From Pseudomonadota bacterium (GTDB lineage Bacteria; Pseudomonadota; Gammaproteobacteria; Burkholderiales; Burkholderiaceae_C): a stretch of 64,000 nucleotides of DNA. Shown piece by piece: positions 1-8,979 of the stretch; position 1 is the first letter of the stretch; every line of letters starts with the position of its first letter. Location: NCBI GenBank assembly GCA_020161065.1, contig JAIUPH010000008.1, positions 62,001 to 126,000 of the forward strand, given 5' to 3'. A program made the translations under genes and the position numbers. Under the pieces are notes generated by a model that searched no databases, was not told where the DNA came from, and was given only the letters and a program-made list of their open reading frames with translations.

Positions 1-930
1 CTGCCCGCCCTGGCCGCCTACCCCGAGAAGCCGGTCACCATCGTCGTGCCGTTCGCCGCCGGCGGGCCGACCGACAAGGTGGCGCGCGACCTCGCCGAGG
101 TGCTGCGCAAGGGCCTGCACAACCAGACCGTGATCATCGAGAACGTGGGTGGCGCCGGCGGCACGCTGGGCGCGGCCAAGGTGGCCAAGGCCGCGCCGGA
201 CGGCTACACGCTGCTGCTGCACCACATCGGCATGGCGACCTCGCCGGCGCTGTACCGCAACCTGCCGTACAAGACGCTGGACGACTTCGAGTACGTGGGC
301 ATGATCAACGAGGTGCCGATGACCGTGGTCGGCCGCGCCAGCCTGCCGGCCAACAACTGGGCCGAGCTGCGCAAGTGGATCGACGCCAACAAGGGCAAGA
401 TCAACCTCGCCAACGCCGGCCTGGGCGCCGCCTCGCACCTGTGCGGGCTGCTGTTCCAGCAGTCGCTGGGCGCCGACATGACCACCGTGCCCTACAAGGG
501 CACGGCGCCGGCAATGACCGACCTGCTGGGCGGCCAGGTCGACCTGATGTGCGACCAGACCACCAACACCAGCGGGCAGATCGAGTCCGGCAAGATCAAG
601 GCCTTTGCCGTCACCACCAACAAGCGGCTGACGATGCCGGGGCTGGCCAAGCTGCCGACGCTGGAAGAGTCGGGCCTCAAGGGCTTCAACGTGACCATCT
701 GGCACGCGCTGTACGCGCCCAAGGGCACGCCCAAGGCGGTGACCGACACGATCAACGCCGCGCTGAAGTCCGCGCTGAAGGACCCCGACTTCATCAAGCG
801 CGAAGAGGCGCTGGGCGCGGTGGTCATCACCGACGCGCGCGTCAACGGCCCCGAGCACAAGAAGTTCGTCGAGTCCGAGATCAACAAGTGGGGCCCGGCG
901 ATCAAGGCGGCCGGGCAGTATGCCGACTGA
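1..930 (+). CDS. Bug/TctC-family periplasmic solute-binding receptor (5' truncated)
   Basis: The frame is open from the first base of the window, so the true start and most of the signal peptide lie to the left. The first residues read LPALAAYPEKPVTIVVPF, which looks like the end of a signal peptide, its AxA cleavage region, and the Y-P-x-K/R-P start of the mature protein typical of Bug receptors. The PFAAGGPTD motif near residue 16 and the later GGAGGTLGAAKVAKAAPDGY segment are hallmarks of the family. These soluble periplasmic proteins bind small organic acids, amides or similar ligands, sometimes for a TctAB tripartite transporter. Bug proteins are hugely expanded in Burkholderiales, and the ligand cannot be read from sequence. 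The gene runs to a TGA 13 bp from the convergent dtd stop. Confidence 0.93.
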   Translation: MPALAAYPEKPVTIVVPFAAGGPTDKVARDLAEVLRKGLHNQTVIIENVGGAGGTLGAAKVAKAAPDGYTLLLHHIGMATSPALYRNLPYKTLDDFEYVGMINEVPMTVVGRASLPANNWAELRKWIDANKGKINLANAGLGAASHLCGLLFQQSLGADMTTVPYKGTAPAMTDLLGGQVDLMCDQTTNTSGQIESGKIKAFAVTTNKRLTMPGLAKLPTLEESGLKGFNVTIWHALYAPKGTPKAVTDTINAALKSALKDPDFIKREEALGAVVITDARVNGPEHKKFVESEINKWGPAIKAAGQYAD

Positions 931-943
931 GGGCGACTGACGA

Positions 944-1384
944 TCAGCGCATCCGCAACGGGATCGTCACCGGCCCGTCGTTGACCAGGTGGACCTGCAT
1001 GTCGGCGCCGAAGACGCCGGCCTGCACCAGCGGGTGCTTGTCGCGCGCCACGCGCAGCACTTCGTTGTAGAGCGCGCGGCCCAGCGCCGGCGGTGCCGCG
1101 GCGCTGAAGCCGGGCCGGTTGCCGCCGCCGGTGTCGGCGGCCAGCGTGAACTGCGACACCACCAGCAGGCCGCCGGCCACGTCCTGCAGGCTGCGGTTCA
1201 TCTTGCCCGCCTCGTCGCTGAAGATGCGCAGCTTCAGCACCTTGTCGACCAGCCTGGCGGCCACCGCCGGCGTGTCGGCCGGCTCGGCGCAGACGAAGAG
1301 CAGCAAGCCTTGGTCGATCGCGCCGACCACCGCGCCGGCCACTTCCACCCGCGCCCGCGCCACGCGCTGCAGCAGCGCGATCAT
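944..1384 (-). CDS. dtd: D-aminoacyl-tRNA deacylase
   Basis: A 146-residue protein, the usual DTD length, beginning MIALLQRVARARVEV. It carries the SQFTLAADT segment (about residues 75-83), the NRPGFSAAAPP segment in place of the usual substrate-loop motif, and the C-terminal NDGPVTIPL cis-Gly-Pro region. DTD hydrolyses D-amino acids mischarged on tRNA, acting in the cytoplasm as a proofreading homodimer. The ATG overlaps the stop of the upstream cation-efflux gene by four bases (ATGA), so the two are translationally coupled, and both lie downstream of tyrS. That is fitting, because D-Tyr-tRNA is a classic substrate. The same frame stays open upstream to 2218, but only the last 146 codons look like protein. 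Confidence 0.95.
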   Translation of the reverse strand: MIALLQRVARARVEVAGAVVGAIDQGLLLFVCAEPADTPAVAARLVDKVLKLRIFSDEAGKMNRSLQDVAGGLLVVSQFTLAADTGGGNRPGFSAAAPPALGRALYNEVLRVARDKHPLVQAGVFGADMQVHLVNDGPVTIPLRMR

Positions 1385-2292
1385 GGCTGGCGCGGCGCCG
1401 GCGCGGCCGGCGGATCGGGGTCGGCCGAATGCGCCTCCACGTCCATCGGCAGCAACTGGATGCTGGCGCGCAGGCCCGGCACCGCGTCCATCAGCGCCTG
1501 CTCGACCGCCGCGCGCAGCGCCGCGGCGTGGCCCAGGCTCCAGGCCGCGGGCATGTGCATGTGCAGGTCGACGAAGCGGCGCTGCCCGGCGCGCCGCGTG
1601 GCCACGTGGTCGATGCGGATCACGCGGTGCGCGAAGCCGGCAAGCACCTGGTCGATCTCGGCGCGCACCTCGGGTTCGACGGCGCGGTCCATCAGCCCGT
1701 CGACCGAGCGCCGCACCAGGCCATAGCCTTCGCGCAGGATGTTCAGCGCCACGCCGATCGCGATCACCGGGTCCAGCCAGGTCCAGCCGGTGGCCATCAC
1801 CGCCAGCAGCCCGACGATCACGCCGGCCGAGGTGTACACGTCGGTGAAGAGGTGGCGCGCGTCGGCCTCCAGCGCCACCGAGCGGTGCACGCGCGCCTGC
1901 TTCAGCATCGCCCAGGCCAGCACGCCGTTGAGCACCGAGCTGAACACCGTGAGCGCGATGCCCCAGCTCAGCGCCTCCAGCGGCTGCGGCTGCAGCAGCC
2001 GGTGCACCGCGGCCCAGACGATGGCCAGCGCCGCGGCGAAGATCAGCACGCCCTCGAAGCCGCTGGAGAAATACTCGGCCTTGTGGTGGCCGTAGGGGTG
2101 GCTGTCGTCGGCCGGACGCACGGCGATCACCACCATCGTCAGCGCGAACACCGCGCCGGCCAGGTTGACCAGCGACTCCAGCGCGTCGGACAGCAGGCTG
2201 ACCGAACCGCTGACCCACCAGGCGCCGGTCTTCAGCGCGATGGTGGCCAGCGCCACCACGACCGACAGCTTCAGATAACCGGCAACCTGCAC
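1381..2292 (-). CDS. Cation diffusion facilitator (CDF) family metal exporter
   Basis: A 303-residue inner-membrane protein with about six predicted membrane segments in the first 200 residues and a cytoplasmic C-terminal domain with the HMHMP segment, as in CDF exporters of Zn, Fe, Co or Cd. Acidic/histidine metal-site signatures are visible: LLSDALESLVN in helix 2, HPYGHHKAEYF in the following loop, and DARHLFTDVYTS in helix 5. The first site reads D-A-L-E rather than the common D-x-x-x-D/H pattern, so metal choice is uncertain. The start is a GTG seven bases after the tyrS stop, and the 3' end overlaps dtd by four bases. tyrS-CDF-dtd therefore looks like one operon. Confidence 0.9.
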   Translation of the reverse strand: MQVAGYLKLSVVVALATIALKTGAWWVSGSVSLLSDALESLVNLAGAVFALTMVVIAVRPADDSHPYGHHKAEYFSSGFEGVLIFAAALAIVWAAVHRLLQPQPLEALSWGIALTVFSSVLNGVLAWAMLKQARVHRSVALEADARHLFTDVYTSAGVIVGLLAVMATGWTWLDPVIAIGVALNILREGYGLVRRSVDGLMDRAVEPEVRAEIDQVLAGFAHRVIRIDHVATRRAGQRRFVDLHMHMPAAWSLGHAAALRAAVEQALMDAVPGLRASIQLLPMDVEAHSADPDPPAAPAPRQP

Positions 2293-2299
2293 GGCAGCG

Positions 2300-3541
2300 T
2301 CAGGCGGCGAGCGTGACGCGCGCGAACTTGCGCTTGCCCACCTGCACGACGTAGACGCCGGCCGCCAGCTTCAGCCCCTTGTCGGCGACCACGCCGCCGT
2401 CGACGCGCACGCCGCCTTGCTCCACCATGCGCAACGCCTCGCTGGTCGACGGCACGAGGCCGGCGCTCTTCAGCACCTGGCCGATGGCCAGCGGCGCGCC
2501 GCTCAAGGCCAGCTCGGGGATCTGGTCGGGCACGCCGCCGGCGGCGCGGCGCTGGAAGTCTGCGTGCGCGCCTTCGGCCGCCGCGGCGCCATGGAAGCGC
2601 GCGGTGATCTCCTTGGCCAGCAGCACCTTGGCGTCCTTGGGGTTGCGGCCGCCGTCGACCTCGGCCTTCAGCGCCGCGACCTCGGCCGCCGGCCGGTGCG
2701 ACAGCAGCCGGTAGTACTTCCACATCAGCTCGTCGCTGATCGACAGGATCTTGGCGAACATGGTGTTCGACGGCTCGGTGATGCCGACGTAGTTGCCCTT
2801 GCTCTTGGACATCTTCTCCACGCCGTCGAGCCCTTCGAGCAGCGGCATGGTCAGGATGCACTGCGGCTCCTGGCCGTACTCCTGCTGCAGCGCGCGGCCG
2901 ACCAGCAGGTTGAACTTCTGGTCGGTGCCGCCGAGCTCGAGGTCGCTCTTCAGCGCCACCGAGTCATAACCCTGCATCAGCGGGTACAGCAGCTCGTGGA
3001 TGCTGATCGGGCTGCCGCTCCTGAAGCGCTTGGTGAAGTCGTCGCGCTCCAGCATGCGTGCCAGCGTGTACTGGGCGGCCAGCTGGATCATGCCGCGTGC
3101 GCCCAGCGCGTCGCTCCACTCGCTGTTGTAGCGAAGCTCGGTGCGCGCCGGGTCCAGCACCAGCTCGGCCTGGCGGCGGTAGGTGGCGGCGTTGGCCTCG
3201 ATCTGCTCGCGCGTCAGCGGCGGGCGCGTGGCGTTGCGGCCCGAGGGGTCGCCGATCGTCGAGGTGAAGTCGCCGATGAGAAAAATCACCGTGTGCCCCA
3301 GGTCCTGCAGCTGGCGCAGCTTGTCCAGCACCACGGTGTGGCCGATATGAATGTCCGGCGCCGTCGGATCGAGCCCGAGCTTGATGCGCAGCGGCGTGCC
3401 GGTCGCCTCGGCACGGGCCAGCTTGGCCAGCCATTCGGCTTCGGGCAGCAGTTCTTCGCAGTGACGCAGGGTCACGGCCATCGCCTCGCGCACGCGGTCG
3501 GTCACCGGATGCAGCGGCGCGGCGCCAGGAGCTTCTGACAT
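2300..3541 (-). CDS. tyrS: Tyrosine--tRNA ligase
   Basis: A 413-residue class I aminoacyl-tRNA synthetase. It has a KLGLDPTAPDIHIGH segment with the HIGH signature near residue 65, GDFTSTIGDPSGRN in the Rossmann core, GGTDQKFNLLVGR, and the KMSKS loop (GVEKMSKSKGN) near residue 245. A C-terminal S4 RNA-binding domain occupies about residues 345-410. The length and the HIGHTVVLDKLRQ stretch fit the TyrZ-like clade of bacterial TyrRS. It charges tRNA-Tyr in the cytoplasm. It is divergent from the M23 peptidase/anmK pair, an arrangement common in proteobacteria, and is followed by the CDF and dtd genes on the same strand. The ATG lies at 3541, with no strong Shine-Dalgarno visible upstream. Confidence 0.97.
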   Translation of the reverse strand: MSEAPGAAPLHPVTDRVREAMAVTLRHCEELLPEAEWLAKLARAEATGTPLRIKLGLDPTAPDIHIGHTVVLDKLRQLQDLGHTVIFLIGDFTSTIGDPSGRNATRPPLTREQIEANAATYRRQAELVLDPARTELRYNSEWSDALGARGMIQLAAQYTLARMLERDDFTKRFRSGSPISIHELLYPLMQGYDSVALKSDLELGGTDQKFNLLVGRALQQEYGQEPQCILTMPLLEGLDGVEKMSKSKGNYVGITEPSNTMFAKILSISDELMWKYYRLLSHRPAAEVAALKAEVDGGRNPKDAKVLLAKEITARFHGAAAAEGAHADFQRRAAGGVPDQIPELALSGAPLAIGQVLKSAGLVPSTSEALRMVEQGGVRVDGGVVADKGLKLAAGVYVVQVGKRKFARVTLAA

Positions 3542-3609
3542 GGGACAGAAAAGGAGCGGATGGGTTGGCAGTTGCGGGTTTCCGCGTAGGCCAGGCCGGG
3601 TGCCTTGGC

Positions 3610-3615
3610 TATACT
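3610..3615 (+). promoter_or_regulatory. Candidate -10 element for the M23 peptidase-anmK transcript
   Basis: TATACT lies in the 208-bp tyrS/M23 divergent spacer (3542-3749), which is otherwise GC-rich. No good -35 hexamer is found 16-18 bp upstream, so only the -10 match is claimed. It would give a leader of about 130 nt before the TTG at 3750. Nothing else recognisable was seen in the spacer. Confidence 0.3.
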
Positions 3616-3749
3616 CGCGTCACCCGTCGGAGAGGTCGAGGCCTGAGGCTTGGACCATCGGTGGATTCTAGTGGACGGCTCCTGGCGGGCCGGCCTCCCG
3701 AAACGCGCTGCAGCCGCCCCGGTTCAAGCGCCCCGCTTCGGAACACCGT

Positions 3750-5129
3750 TTGTTGCTGAATCTGTTTAGCGTGCCCTCGCGCGCGCAAGTCCTTGATTTC
3801 GCCGCCCGGCATCGCCGCCGCATCGTGACGGCCGCGGTCGTCGGCATGGGCGGGTTCACCGTCACCGCCTTCGGCATCGCGCCGATGATGCCGGATGCCG
3901 CCTCGCTGCCGGTGCGCCAGCTCGTCGAGCCCGTCACGCCCGAAGGCCTGGAGCCGCAGCTCGACGCGCTGGGCGCGCAGAACCTGGCGCTTCGCCGCAG
4001 CACCATCAGCCGCGGCACCGACAGCGTCGACGGCCTGTTGCTGCGCCTGGGCGTGGCCGACAGCGCGGCCTCGGCCTTCATCCGCAGCGACGCGCAGGCG
4101 CGCCGCCTGGTGCAGGGCCGCGGCGGCAAGCTGGTGCAGGCCACGGCCGATGCCAGCGGGCATTTGCAACAGCTCGTCGCGCGCTACCCGGCCGAAAGCA
4201 ACGAGCAGCGGCAGACCCACTTCACGCGGCTGACGCTCGACAAGGTCGACGGCCGCTGGCAATCGAAGATCGAGACCGCGCCGCTGGTCACCGGCGTGCG
4301 CCTGGGCAGCGGCAGCATCCGCAGCAGCCTGTTCTCGGCGACCGACGAAGCCGGCCTGCCCGACGCGGTGGCCAGCCAGCTGGCCGAGATCTTCTCCACC
4401 GACATCGACTTTCATCGCGAGCTGCGCAAGGGCGACACGTTCTCGGTGGTCTACGAATCGTTGTTAGCCGACGGCGAGCTGGTGCCCTGGAACGAGGGCG
4501 CCGGCCGCGTGCTGGCGGCCGAGTTCGTCAACGGCGGCAAGACGCACCAGGCGCTGTGGTTCGTCGACGCGCAAGGCCGCGGCGCCTACTTCGGCCCCGA
4601 CGGCCGCAGCCGCAACCGCGCCTTCCTGGCCAGCCCGCTGGAGTTCTCGCGCGTGACCTCGGGCTTCGCGATGCGCTTCCACCCGCTGCTGCAGAGCTGG
4701 CGCGCGCACCTGGGCGTCGACTACGGCGCGCCCACCGGCACGCCCGTGCGCTCGGTCGGCGACGGCGTGGTGCAGTTCGCCGGCCGCCAGAACGGCTACG
4801 GCAACGTGATCGAGGTGCGCCACGACAAGGACCGCAGCACGCTGTACGCGCACCTCAGCCGCATCGACGTGCAAAAGGGCCAGAAGGTGCAGCAGGGCGA
4901 TCACATCGGCGCCGTCGGCGCCACCGGCTGGGCGACCGGCCCGCACCTGCATTTCGAGTTCCGCGTCGACGGCAAGCACCAGGACCCGCTGCTGATCGCC
5001 CGCAACGGCGAGGCGCTGGCGCTCGACGCCGGCGACCGCAGCCGCTTCGGCACCGAGGTGCGCGCCGTGCAGGCGCGGCTGCAGGTGGCGCACAGCACCG
5101 TGGGTGCGCGGCGCGCCAGCTTCGAATAA
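3750..5129 (+). CDS. M23-family murein endopeptidase (MepM/YebA-like)
   Basis: A 459-residue envelope protein. An N-terminal basic stretch and one hydrophobic segment (about residues 24-48) look like a signal anchor. A long linker and middle domain follow, then a C-terminal peptidase M23 (LytM) domain at about 310-425. The zinc ligands are clear: H and D in HLGVDYGAPTG, and the HxH of GPHLHFEF. Such enzymes cut peptide cross-links in peptidoglycan during growth. The neighbouring anmK recycles anhydro-MurNAc released from the wall, so the two form a cell-wall unit. The start is assigned to TTG 3750 because the protein from there has the basic-plus-hydrophobic N-terminus expected. No ATG occurs before 3846, within the hydrophobic segment, so the start is less certain than the rest. 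Confidence 0.9.
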   Translation: MLLNLFSVPSRAQVLDFAARHRRRIVTAAVVGMGGFTVTAFGIAPMMPDAASLPVRQLVEPVTPEGLEPQLDALGAQNLALRRSTISRGTDSVDGLLLRLGVADSAASAFIRSDAQARRLVQGRGGKLVQATADASGHLQQLVARYPAESNEQRQTHFTRLTLDKVDGRWQSKIETAPLVTGVRLGSGSIRSSLFSATDEAGLPDAVASQLAEIFSTDIDFHRELRKGDTFSVVYESLLADGELVPWNEGAGRVLAAEFVNGGKTHQALWFVDAQGRGAYFGPDGRSRNRAFLASPLEFSRVTSGFAMRFHPLLQSWRAHLGVDYGAPTGTPVRSVGDGVVQFAGRQNGYGNVIEVRHDKDRSTLYAHLSRIDVQKGQKVQQGDHIGAVGATGWATGPHLHFEFRVDGKHQDPLLIARNGEALALDAGDRSRFGTEVRAVQARLQVAHSTVGARRASFE

Positions 5130-5165
5130 CGGGTTATCAGCGCTGACCAGCGCCAGGCACCGGCC

Positions 5166-6308
5166 GTGACGCTGTTCGCCGGGCTGATGTCCGGAACCTC
5201 GCTCGACGGGGTCGACGGCGTGCTGGCGGACTTCGACCCCGAATCGCTGCGTCCGCGCCATGTGCTGGCGCATGCGTATGCCGCGCTGCCCGAGGCGCTG
5301 GCCACCGAGTTGCTGGCCCTCAACCAATCGGGCCCCGACGAACTGCACCGCGGCGCGCTGGCCGGCAATGCGCTGGCTGCCGTCTACGCCGAGGTGCTGG
5401 CGAAGCTGCTGGACGGCAGCGGGCGCCGCGCCGCCGAGGTGGCCGCCGTCGGCGCCCACGGCCAGACGGTGCGCCACCGGCCGCAGGCTTTCGGCGGGCC
5501 GGGCTACACGATCCAGTTGCTGTCGGGCGCGGCGCTGGCGGAGGCCAGCGGGCTCAGCGTGGTCTGCGATTTCCGCTCGGCCGACGTCGCCGCCGGCGGC
5601 CAGGGCGCGCCGCTGGTGCCAGCCTTCCATGCGGCCTGCTTCGCGGCCGCGGTGCCGTCGGCCGTGCTCAACGTCGGCGGCATCGCCAACCTGAGCCTGC
5701 TGCCCGCGCTGCTGCCAAGCGAGGACAGCCCCGTGCGTGGCTTCGACACCGGCCCCGGCAACGTGCTGATGGACTTGTGGATGCGCCGCGCCGCTGGCCA
5801 GCCTTACGACGCGGGCGGCCGGCTGGCCGCCGGCGGCCGCGTGCTGCCGGCGCTGCTGCAGGCCTTGCAAGCCGAGCCCTACTTCGCGCTGCCGCCGCCC
5901 AAGAGCACCGGCCGCGATCTCTTCCACGCCGCTTGGCTGGACGCGCGGCTGCAAGCCGCGGGCGCCGCCGCGGCGCGCGTCGAAGACGTGATGGCCACGC
6001 TGGCCGAGCTGACGGCGACCAGCGTCGCCGACGCGCTGCACCAGCAACTGCCGCAGGCGCGGCGCTTGCGGGTGTGCGGCGGCGGCGCCTTCAACGACCA
6101 CTTGATGGCGCGCTGGCGCGCGCTGCTGCCCGGCGTCGACGTGGCGACGACCGCCGCCGACGGCGTGCCGCCCGATCAGGTGGAAGCGCTGGCCTTCGCC
6201 TGGTTGGCGGCCTGCCGGCTGGCCGGCCGCAGCGCCAGCCTGCCGGCGGTGACCGGCGCACGCGCTCCGCGCGTGCTGGGCGCGGTCTACGCCGCGCCGG
6301 GCGACTGA
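5166..6308 (+). CDS. anmK: Anhydro-N-acetylmuramic acid kinase
   Basis: A 380-residue sugar kinase of the ASKHA fold. The N-terminal FAGLMSGTSLDGVDGV phosphate loop is diagnostic for AnmK. Further on are GAHGQTVRHRP, NVGGIANLS, DTGPGNVLMD and a C-terminal VCGGGAFND adenosine motif. It opens and phosphorylates 1,6-anhydro-MurNAc to MurNAc-6-phosphate, returning wall fragments to amino-sugar metabolism in the cytoplasm. The start is a GTG 36 bp after the M23 peptidase gene, and the first residues match the family start. It ends 10 bp from the convergent erpA stop, with no room for a separate terminator. Confidence 0.96.
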   Translation: MTLFAGLMSGTSLDGVDGVLADFDPESLRPRHVLAHAYAALPEALATELLALNQSGPDELHRGALAGNALAAVYAEVLAKLLDGSGRRAAEVAAVGAHGQTVRHRPQAFGGPGYTIQLLSGAALAEASGLSVVCDFRSADVAAGGQGAPLVPAFHAACFAAAVPSAVLNVGGIANLSLLPALLPSEDSPVRGFDTGPGNVLMDLWMRRAAGQPYDAGGRLAAGGRVLPALLQALQAEPYFALPPPKSTGRDLFHAAWLDARLQAAGAAAARVEDVMATLAELTATSVADALHQQLPQARRLRVCGGGAFNDHLMARWRALLPGVDVATTAADGVPPDQVEALAFAWLAACRLAGRSASLPAVTGARAPRVLGAVYAAPGD

Positions 6309-6318
6309 CGAAGAACGT

Positions 6319-6693
6319 TCAGGCCGAGAACGACGAACCGCAACCGCAGGTGGTGGTGGCGTTCGGGTTCTTGATCACGAACTGCGCGCCCTGCAGGTCT
6401 TCCTTGTAGTCGATCTCGGCGCCGGCCAGGTACTGCAGGCTCATCGCGTCGATCAGCAGCGTGACGCCGTTCTTGCTCATCTGCGTGTCGTCTTCGTTGA
6501 CGGCTTCGTCGAAGGTGAAGCCGTACTGGAAGCCCGAGCAGCCGCCGCCTTGCACGAAGACGCGCAGCTTCAGGTCGGGGTTGCCTTCCTCGGCCACCAG
6601 GTCGGCCACCTTGGCGGCCGCGCTGTCGGTGAAGACCAGCGGCGGGGGCATCTCGTCGGCGGGCGTTTGCAGCGGTTCGGCAAGGGCGTTCAT
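6319..6693 (-). CDS. erpA: Iron-sulfur cluster insertion protein ErpA
   Basis: A 124-residue A-type Fe-S carrier. Three conserved cysteines are present: one in [11 protein letters not shown] and two in the C-terminal TTCGCGSSF. The body matches the HesB/IscA family, and the N-terminal extension ([19 protein letters not shown]) is common in betaproteobacterial ErpA. It hands [4Fe-4S] or [2Fe-2S] clusters to apoproteins, classically the IspG/IspH isoprenoid enzymes. The gene is probably co-oriented with the bactofilin gene upstream (40 bp gap). Confidence 0.96.
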   Translation of the reverse strand: MNALAEPLQTPADEMPPPLVFTDSAAAKVADLVAEEGNPDLKLRVFVQGGGCSGFQYGFTFDEAVNEDDTQMSKNGVTLLIDAMSLQYLAGAEIDYKEDLQGAQFVIKNPNATTTCGCGSSFSA

Positions 6694-6733
6694 GCGGGCT
6701 CCACGGTCGGATGGATAAGGGGTTCGGTCGCCG

Positions 6734-7126
6734 TCATTCGTTGGACGCTGCCAATACCAATGCGGGCTTTTCGGCTGCCTTCAAGGGCCGCAGCTCGCCG
6801 TCGATCAGCGCGCCGGGGTGCATCTCCAGCACCTCGTAACGCACGTTGCCGGTCAGCCGCGCCTTGGGTTGCAATTCCAGCAGATCGCTGGCCTGCACCG
6901 GGCCCTTGACTTCACCGTTGATGATCACATGCGCGCCCTTCACCTCGCCATGCACGCGGGCTTTTTCGCTGATCACGATCAAGCTCGCCGCCGTGGTGGC
7001 GATGACGTCGCCGTGCACCTCGCCGTCGATGCGCAGGCCTTCGGCGAAGCTGATCTGTCCGTGCACCACGGTGCCTTCGCCGACCAGGCTGCGGATCGGC
7101 GGCGCCTTGCGTTTGGCAAACCACAT
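6734..7126 (-). CDS. Bactofilin (polymer-forming cytoskeletal protein)
   Basis: A 130-residue protein that is almost entirely a right-handed beta-helix of short repeats such as [22 protein letters not shown] and [20 protein letters not shown], shown here only in part. That is the bactofilin (DUF583) fold. A short basic N-terminus ([11 protein letters not shown]) may bind the membrane. Bactofilins form non-nucleotide-dependent filaments that position peptidoglycan enzymes or other envelope factors. It is cotranscribed in all likelihood with the membrane protein gene upstream (27 bp gap), and lies between rpsI and erpA, a layout I recall from other Burkholderiales. Confidence 0.92.
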   Translation of the reverse strand: MWFAKRKAPPIRSLVGEGTVVHGQISFAEGLRIDGEVHGDVIATTAASLIVISEKARVHGEVKGAHVIINGEVKGPVQASDLLELQPKARLTGNVRYEVLEMHPGALIDGELRPLKAAEKPALVLAASNE

Positions 7127-7153
7127 GGGGATCTCCTCGCGGATCGTTGGGGG

Positions 7154-7858
7154 TCAGAGCTTGACCGTCTGGTTGGCGCGCAGCCCGCCCTGGGCGTCGT
7201 AGATCTTGGCCTGCACCGTTTTTAGCACGGTGCCCGGCGGCAGCGCGACGCGGCCTTCGACGCGCAGGTACTGGCGGAACTTCAAGGGCTGCTCGCCGGC
7301 GCGGCTGAGTTGCCACGGGCGGCCGTCGAGCAGGCCGCCCAGCAGCAGTTCGTAGCGGCCCTGAAAGTCGGCGCTGGGACGGCCGGCCTGCATCAGCAGC
7401 AACTGCACGCGCAGTTCGCCCGGCGTGCGGGTGTCGGCCTGCAGGCCACGCAACTGAACGCCCTCGCCGACCACCGGCATCAGGCCCTCGAAGAAGCCGA
7501 GGTCGGCCTGCAAGGCCTGCTTGTCGGCTTCGACCTGGCGCAACTGCTGGGCCAGGCGTTCCTGCGCCGTGCGCTCGGCCTTGATCAGGCTGTCGGCGCT
7601 GGCGGCCAGCGAGCGCGCGCTGTCGTTCTCAGAGCGCAGCGTGGACACTTCCACGCGCAAGCGCGCCAGTTCCTGGCGCGAACTGCGGTCGAGGCCGGCG
7701 ATCTCCTTGCCGAACTCGAAGGCCCACAAGGCCAGCGCGGCCGAGAAGCCCAGCGCCAGTGCCACCACGGCCCAGCGCAGCGGCCAGGGCAGGTGGCTGC
7801 GCACGATCATCCGCGGTGCACTCACCGACAGGCGACGCCGCAGCAGTTTCCAGCGCAT
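7154..7858 (-). CDS. Bitopic membrane protein, DUF6776-like, of unknown function
   Basis: About 234 residues from the ATG at 7858 (MRWKLLRRRLSVSAPRM); the frame is open to 7906 with another possible start. One transmembrane helix (WPLRWAVVALALGFSAALALWAF, cut short here, about residues 25-47) is followed by a coiled coil rich in Glu, Arg, Leu and Gln (about 55-115). A beta-rich C-terminal domain ends the protein. This layout and its position next to bactofilin match the DUF6776 family of Burkholderiales. The periplasmic domain and the bactofilin neighbour suggest a role in envelope organisation, which is inference only. Confidence 0.8.
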   Translation of the reverse strand: MRWKLLRRRLSVSAPRMIVRSHLPWPLRWAVVALALGFSAALALWAFEFGKEIAGLDRSSRQELARLRVEVSTLRSENDSARSLAASADSLIKAERTAQERLAQQLRQVEADKQALQADLGFFEGLMPVVGEGVQLRGLQADTRTPGELRVQLLLMQAGRPSADFQGRYELLLGGLLDGRPWQLSRAGEQPLKFRQYLRVEGRVALPPGTVLKTVQAKIYDAQGGLRANQTVKL

Positions 7859-7930
7859 CCGATGAAGGCGCTCGTCGATGACGAAACCGGCGGGCCGCGC
7901 ACACAAGGCGCGTGGCCGCGCCGGACCGCA

Positions 7931-8323
7931 TCAGCGCTTGCTGAACTGCTTGCGGCGGCGGGCGCCGTGCAGACCGACCTTCTTGCGCTCGACCTCGCGC
8001 GCATCGCGGGTGACGAAGCCGGCGCGGCTCAGGTCGCCCTTGAGCGCCACGTCGTAGTCGATCAGCGCGCGGGTGATGCCGTGGCGCACGGCGCCGGCCT
8101 GGCCGGACTCGCCGCCGCCGTGCACGTTGACCTTGACGTCGAAGGCCGCTTCATTGGCCGTCAGCAGCAGCGGCTGCTTGACGATCATGATCGAGGTCTG
8201 GCGGCCGAAGTAGCTCTCGATCGGCTTGCCGTTGATGACGATCTGGCCGGAGCCCTTCTTGATGAACACACGGGCCACCGACGACTTGCGGCGGCCGGTG
8301 CCGTAATTCCACTGTCCGATCAT
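7931..8323 (-). CDS. rpsI: 30S ribosomal protein S9
   Basis: A 130-residue protein with the S9 signatures [14 protein letters not shown] at the N-terminus, [19 protein letters not shown] in the middle, and the basic C-terminal tail ending in RRRKQFSKR that reaches towards the P-site tRNA. The length is standard. It sits 9 bp after rplM, the conserved bacterial order, so both are made from the promoter upstream of rplM. Confidence 0.98.
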   Translation of the reverse strand: MIGQWNYGTGRRKSSVARVFIKKGSGQIVINGKPIESYFGRQTSIMIVKQPLLLTANEAAFDVKVNVHGGGESGQAGAVRHGITRALIDYDVALKGDLSRAGFVTRDAREVERKKVGLHGARRRKQFSKR

Positions 8324-8332
8324 CGCCGCTCC

Positions 8333-8761
8333 TTACAGGGCCAGGGGCTTGGGTTGCTGGGCGGCGTGCGGATGGCTGGCACCGGCATAGACCTTCAGCT
8401 TCTTGATCATCGCGTAGCCCAGCGGGCCCTTGGGCAGCATGCCCTTGACCGCCTTTTCGAGGGCGCGGCCGGGGTGCTTGGCCTGCAGGTCCTTGAACGG
8501 CGTGGCATAGATGCCGCCCGGGTAGCCCGAATGGCGGTAGTAGATCTTGTCGGTGGCCTTGGAGCCGGTGACGCGGATCTTGTCGGCGTTGACGACGACG
8601 ATGAAATCGCCGGTATCGACGTGAGGCGTGTAGATGGCCTTGTGCTTGCCGCGCAAACGGAGTGCCACTTCGCTGGCAACACGTCCGAGCACCTTGTCGG
8701 TGGCGTCAATCACAAACCACTCGTGCTTCACCTCGGCCGGCTTGGCGCTGAAGGTCTTCAT
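8333..8761 (-). CDS. rplM: 50S ribosomal protein L13
   Basis: A 142-residue protein beginning [19 protein letters not shown]. It has the L13 features [37 protein letters not shown], and [21 protein letters not shown]. It is an early-assembly 50S protein. As first gene of the rplM-rpsI operon it is preceded by a long leader (8762 to about 8925) with a 9-bp GC hairpin, and an upstream TATAGAAT element. Confidence 0.98.
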   Translation of the reverse strand: MKTFSAKPAEVKHEWFVIDATDKVLGRVASEVALRLRGKHKAIYTPHVDTGDFIVVVNADKIRVTGSKATDKIYYRHSGYPGGIYATPFKDLQAKHPGRALEKAVKGMLPKGPLGYAMIKKLKVYAGASHPHAAQQPKPLAL

Positions 8762-8793
8762 GAGGGTCTTTCGGGATTCGGCTGCGATTTCCG

Positions 8794-8817
8794 GCGCCGC
8801 CCTGGGGCGGGCGGCGC
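8794..8817 (-). other. GC-rich hairpin in the rplM leader
   Basis: Nine-base arms (GCGCCGCCC and GGGCGGCGC) flank a six-base loop in the transcribed region before rplM. E. coli and other bacteria have an L13-responsive leader for this operon. Whether this hairpin is one cannot be told from a single GC-rich sequence. Confidence 0.35.
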
Positions 8818-8925
8818 TGTCGTCCCGTTCTTCGGTGCCGCTTGTGGGGACGCCCGCGATGAACGGGGGCGGCCGGCGGCCTCTCAGGCTGGGTCATCCC
8901 CTCGCCGATTTCAGGGGAGCCGAAG

Positions 8926-8933
8926 ATTCTATA
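8926..8933 (-). promoter_or_regulatory. Candidate -10 element for rplM-rpsI
   Basis: On the minus strand the sequence reads TATAGAAT, a strong -10-like octamer about 165 nt upstream of the rplM ATG. There is no good -35 match at 16-18 bp, so the call rests on the -10 and on position. Confidence 0.4.
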
Positions 8934-8979
8934 CCGACGAACTGGCCCGGCGACCCGTGACTTCCGACGAGAATTAGGG

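Noticed and set aside
944-2218. A single 424-codon minus-strand gene ending in D-aminoacyl-tRNA deacylase
   Set aside because: Only the last 146 codons look like protein; the upstream part is the off-frame shadow of the CDF exporter gene.
8794-8817. Full L13-responsive leader RNA for rplM
   Set aside because: A single GC hairpin is not enough; the known leader structures need more elements than I can recognise here.
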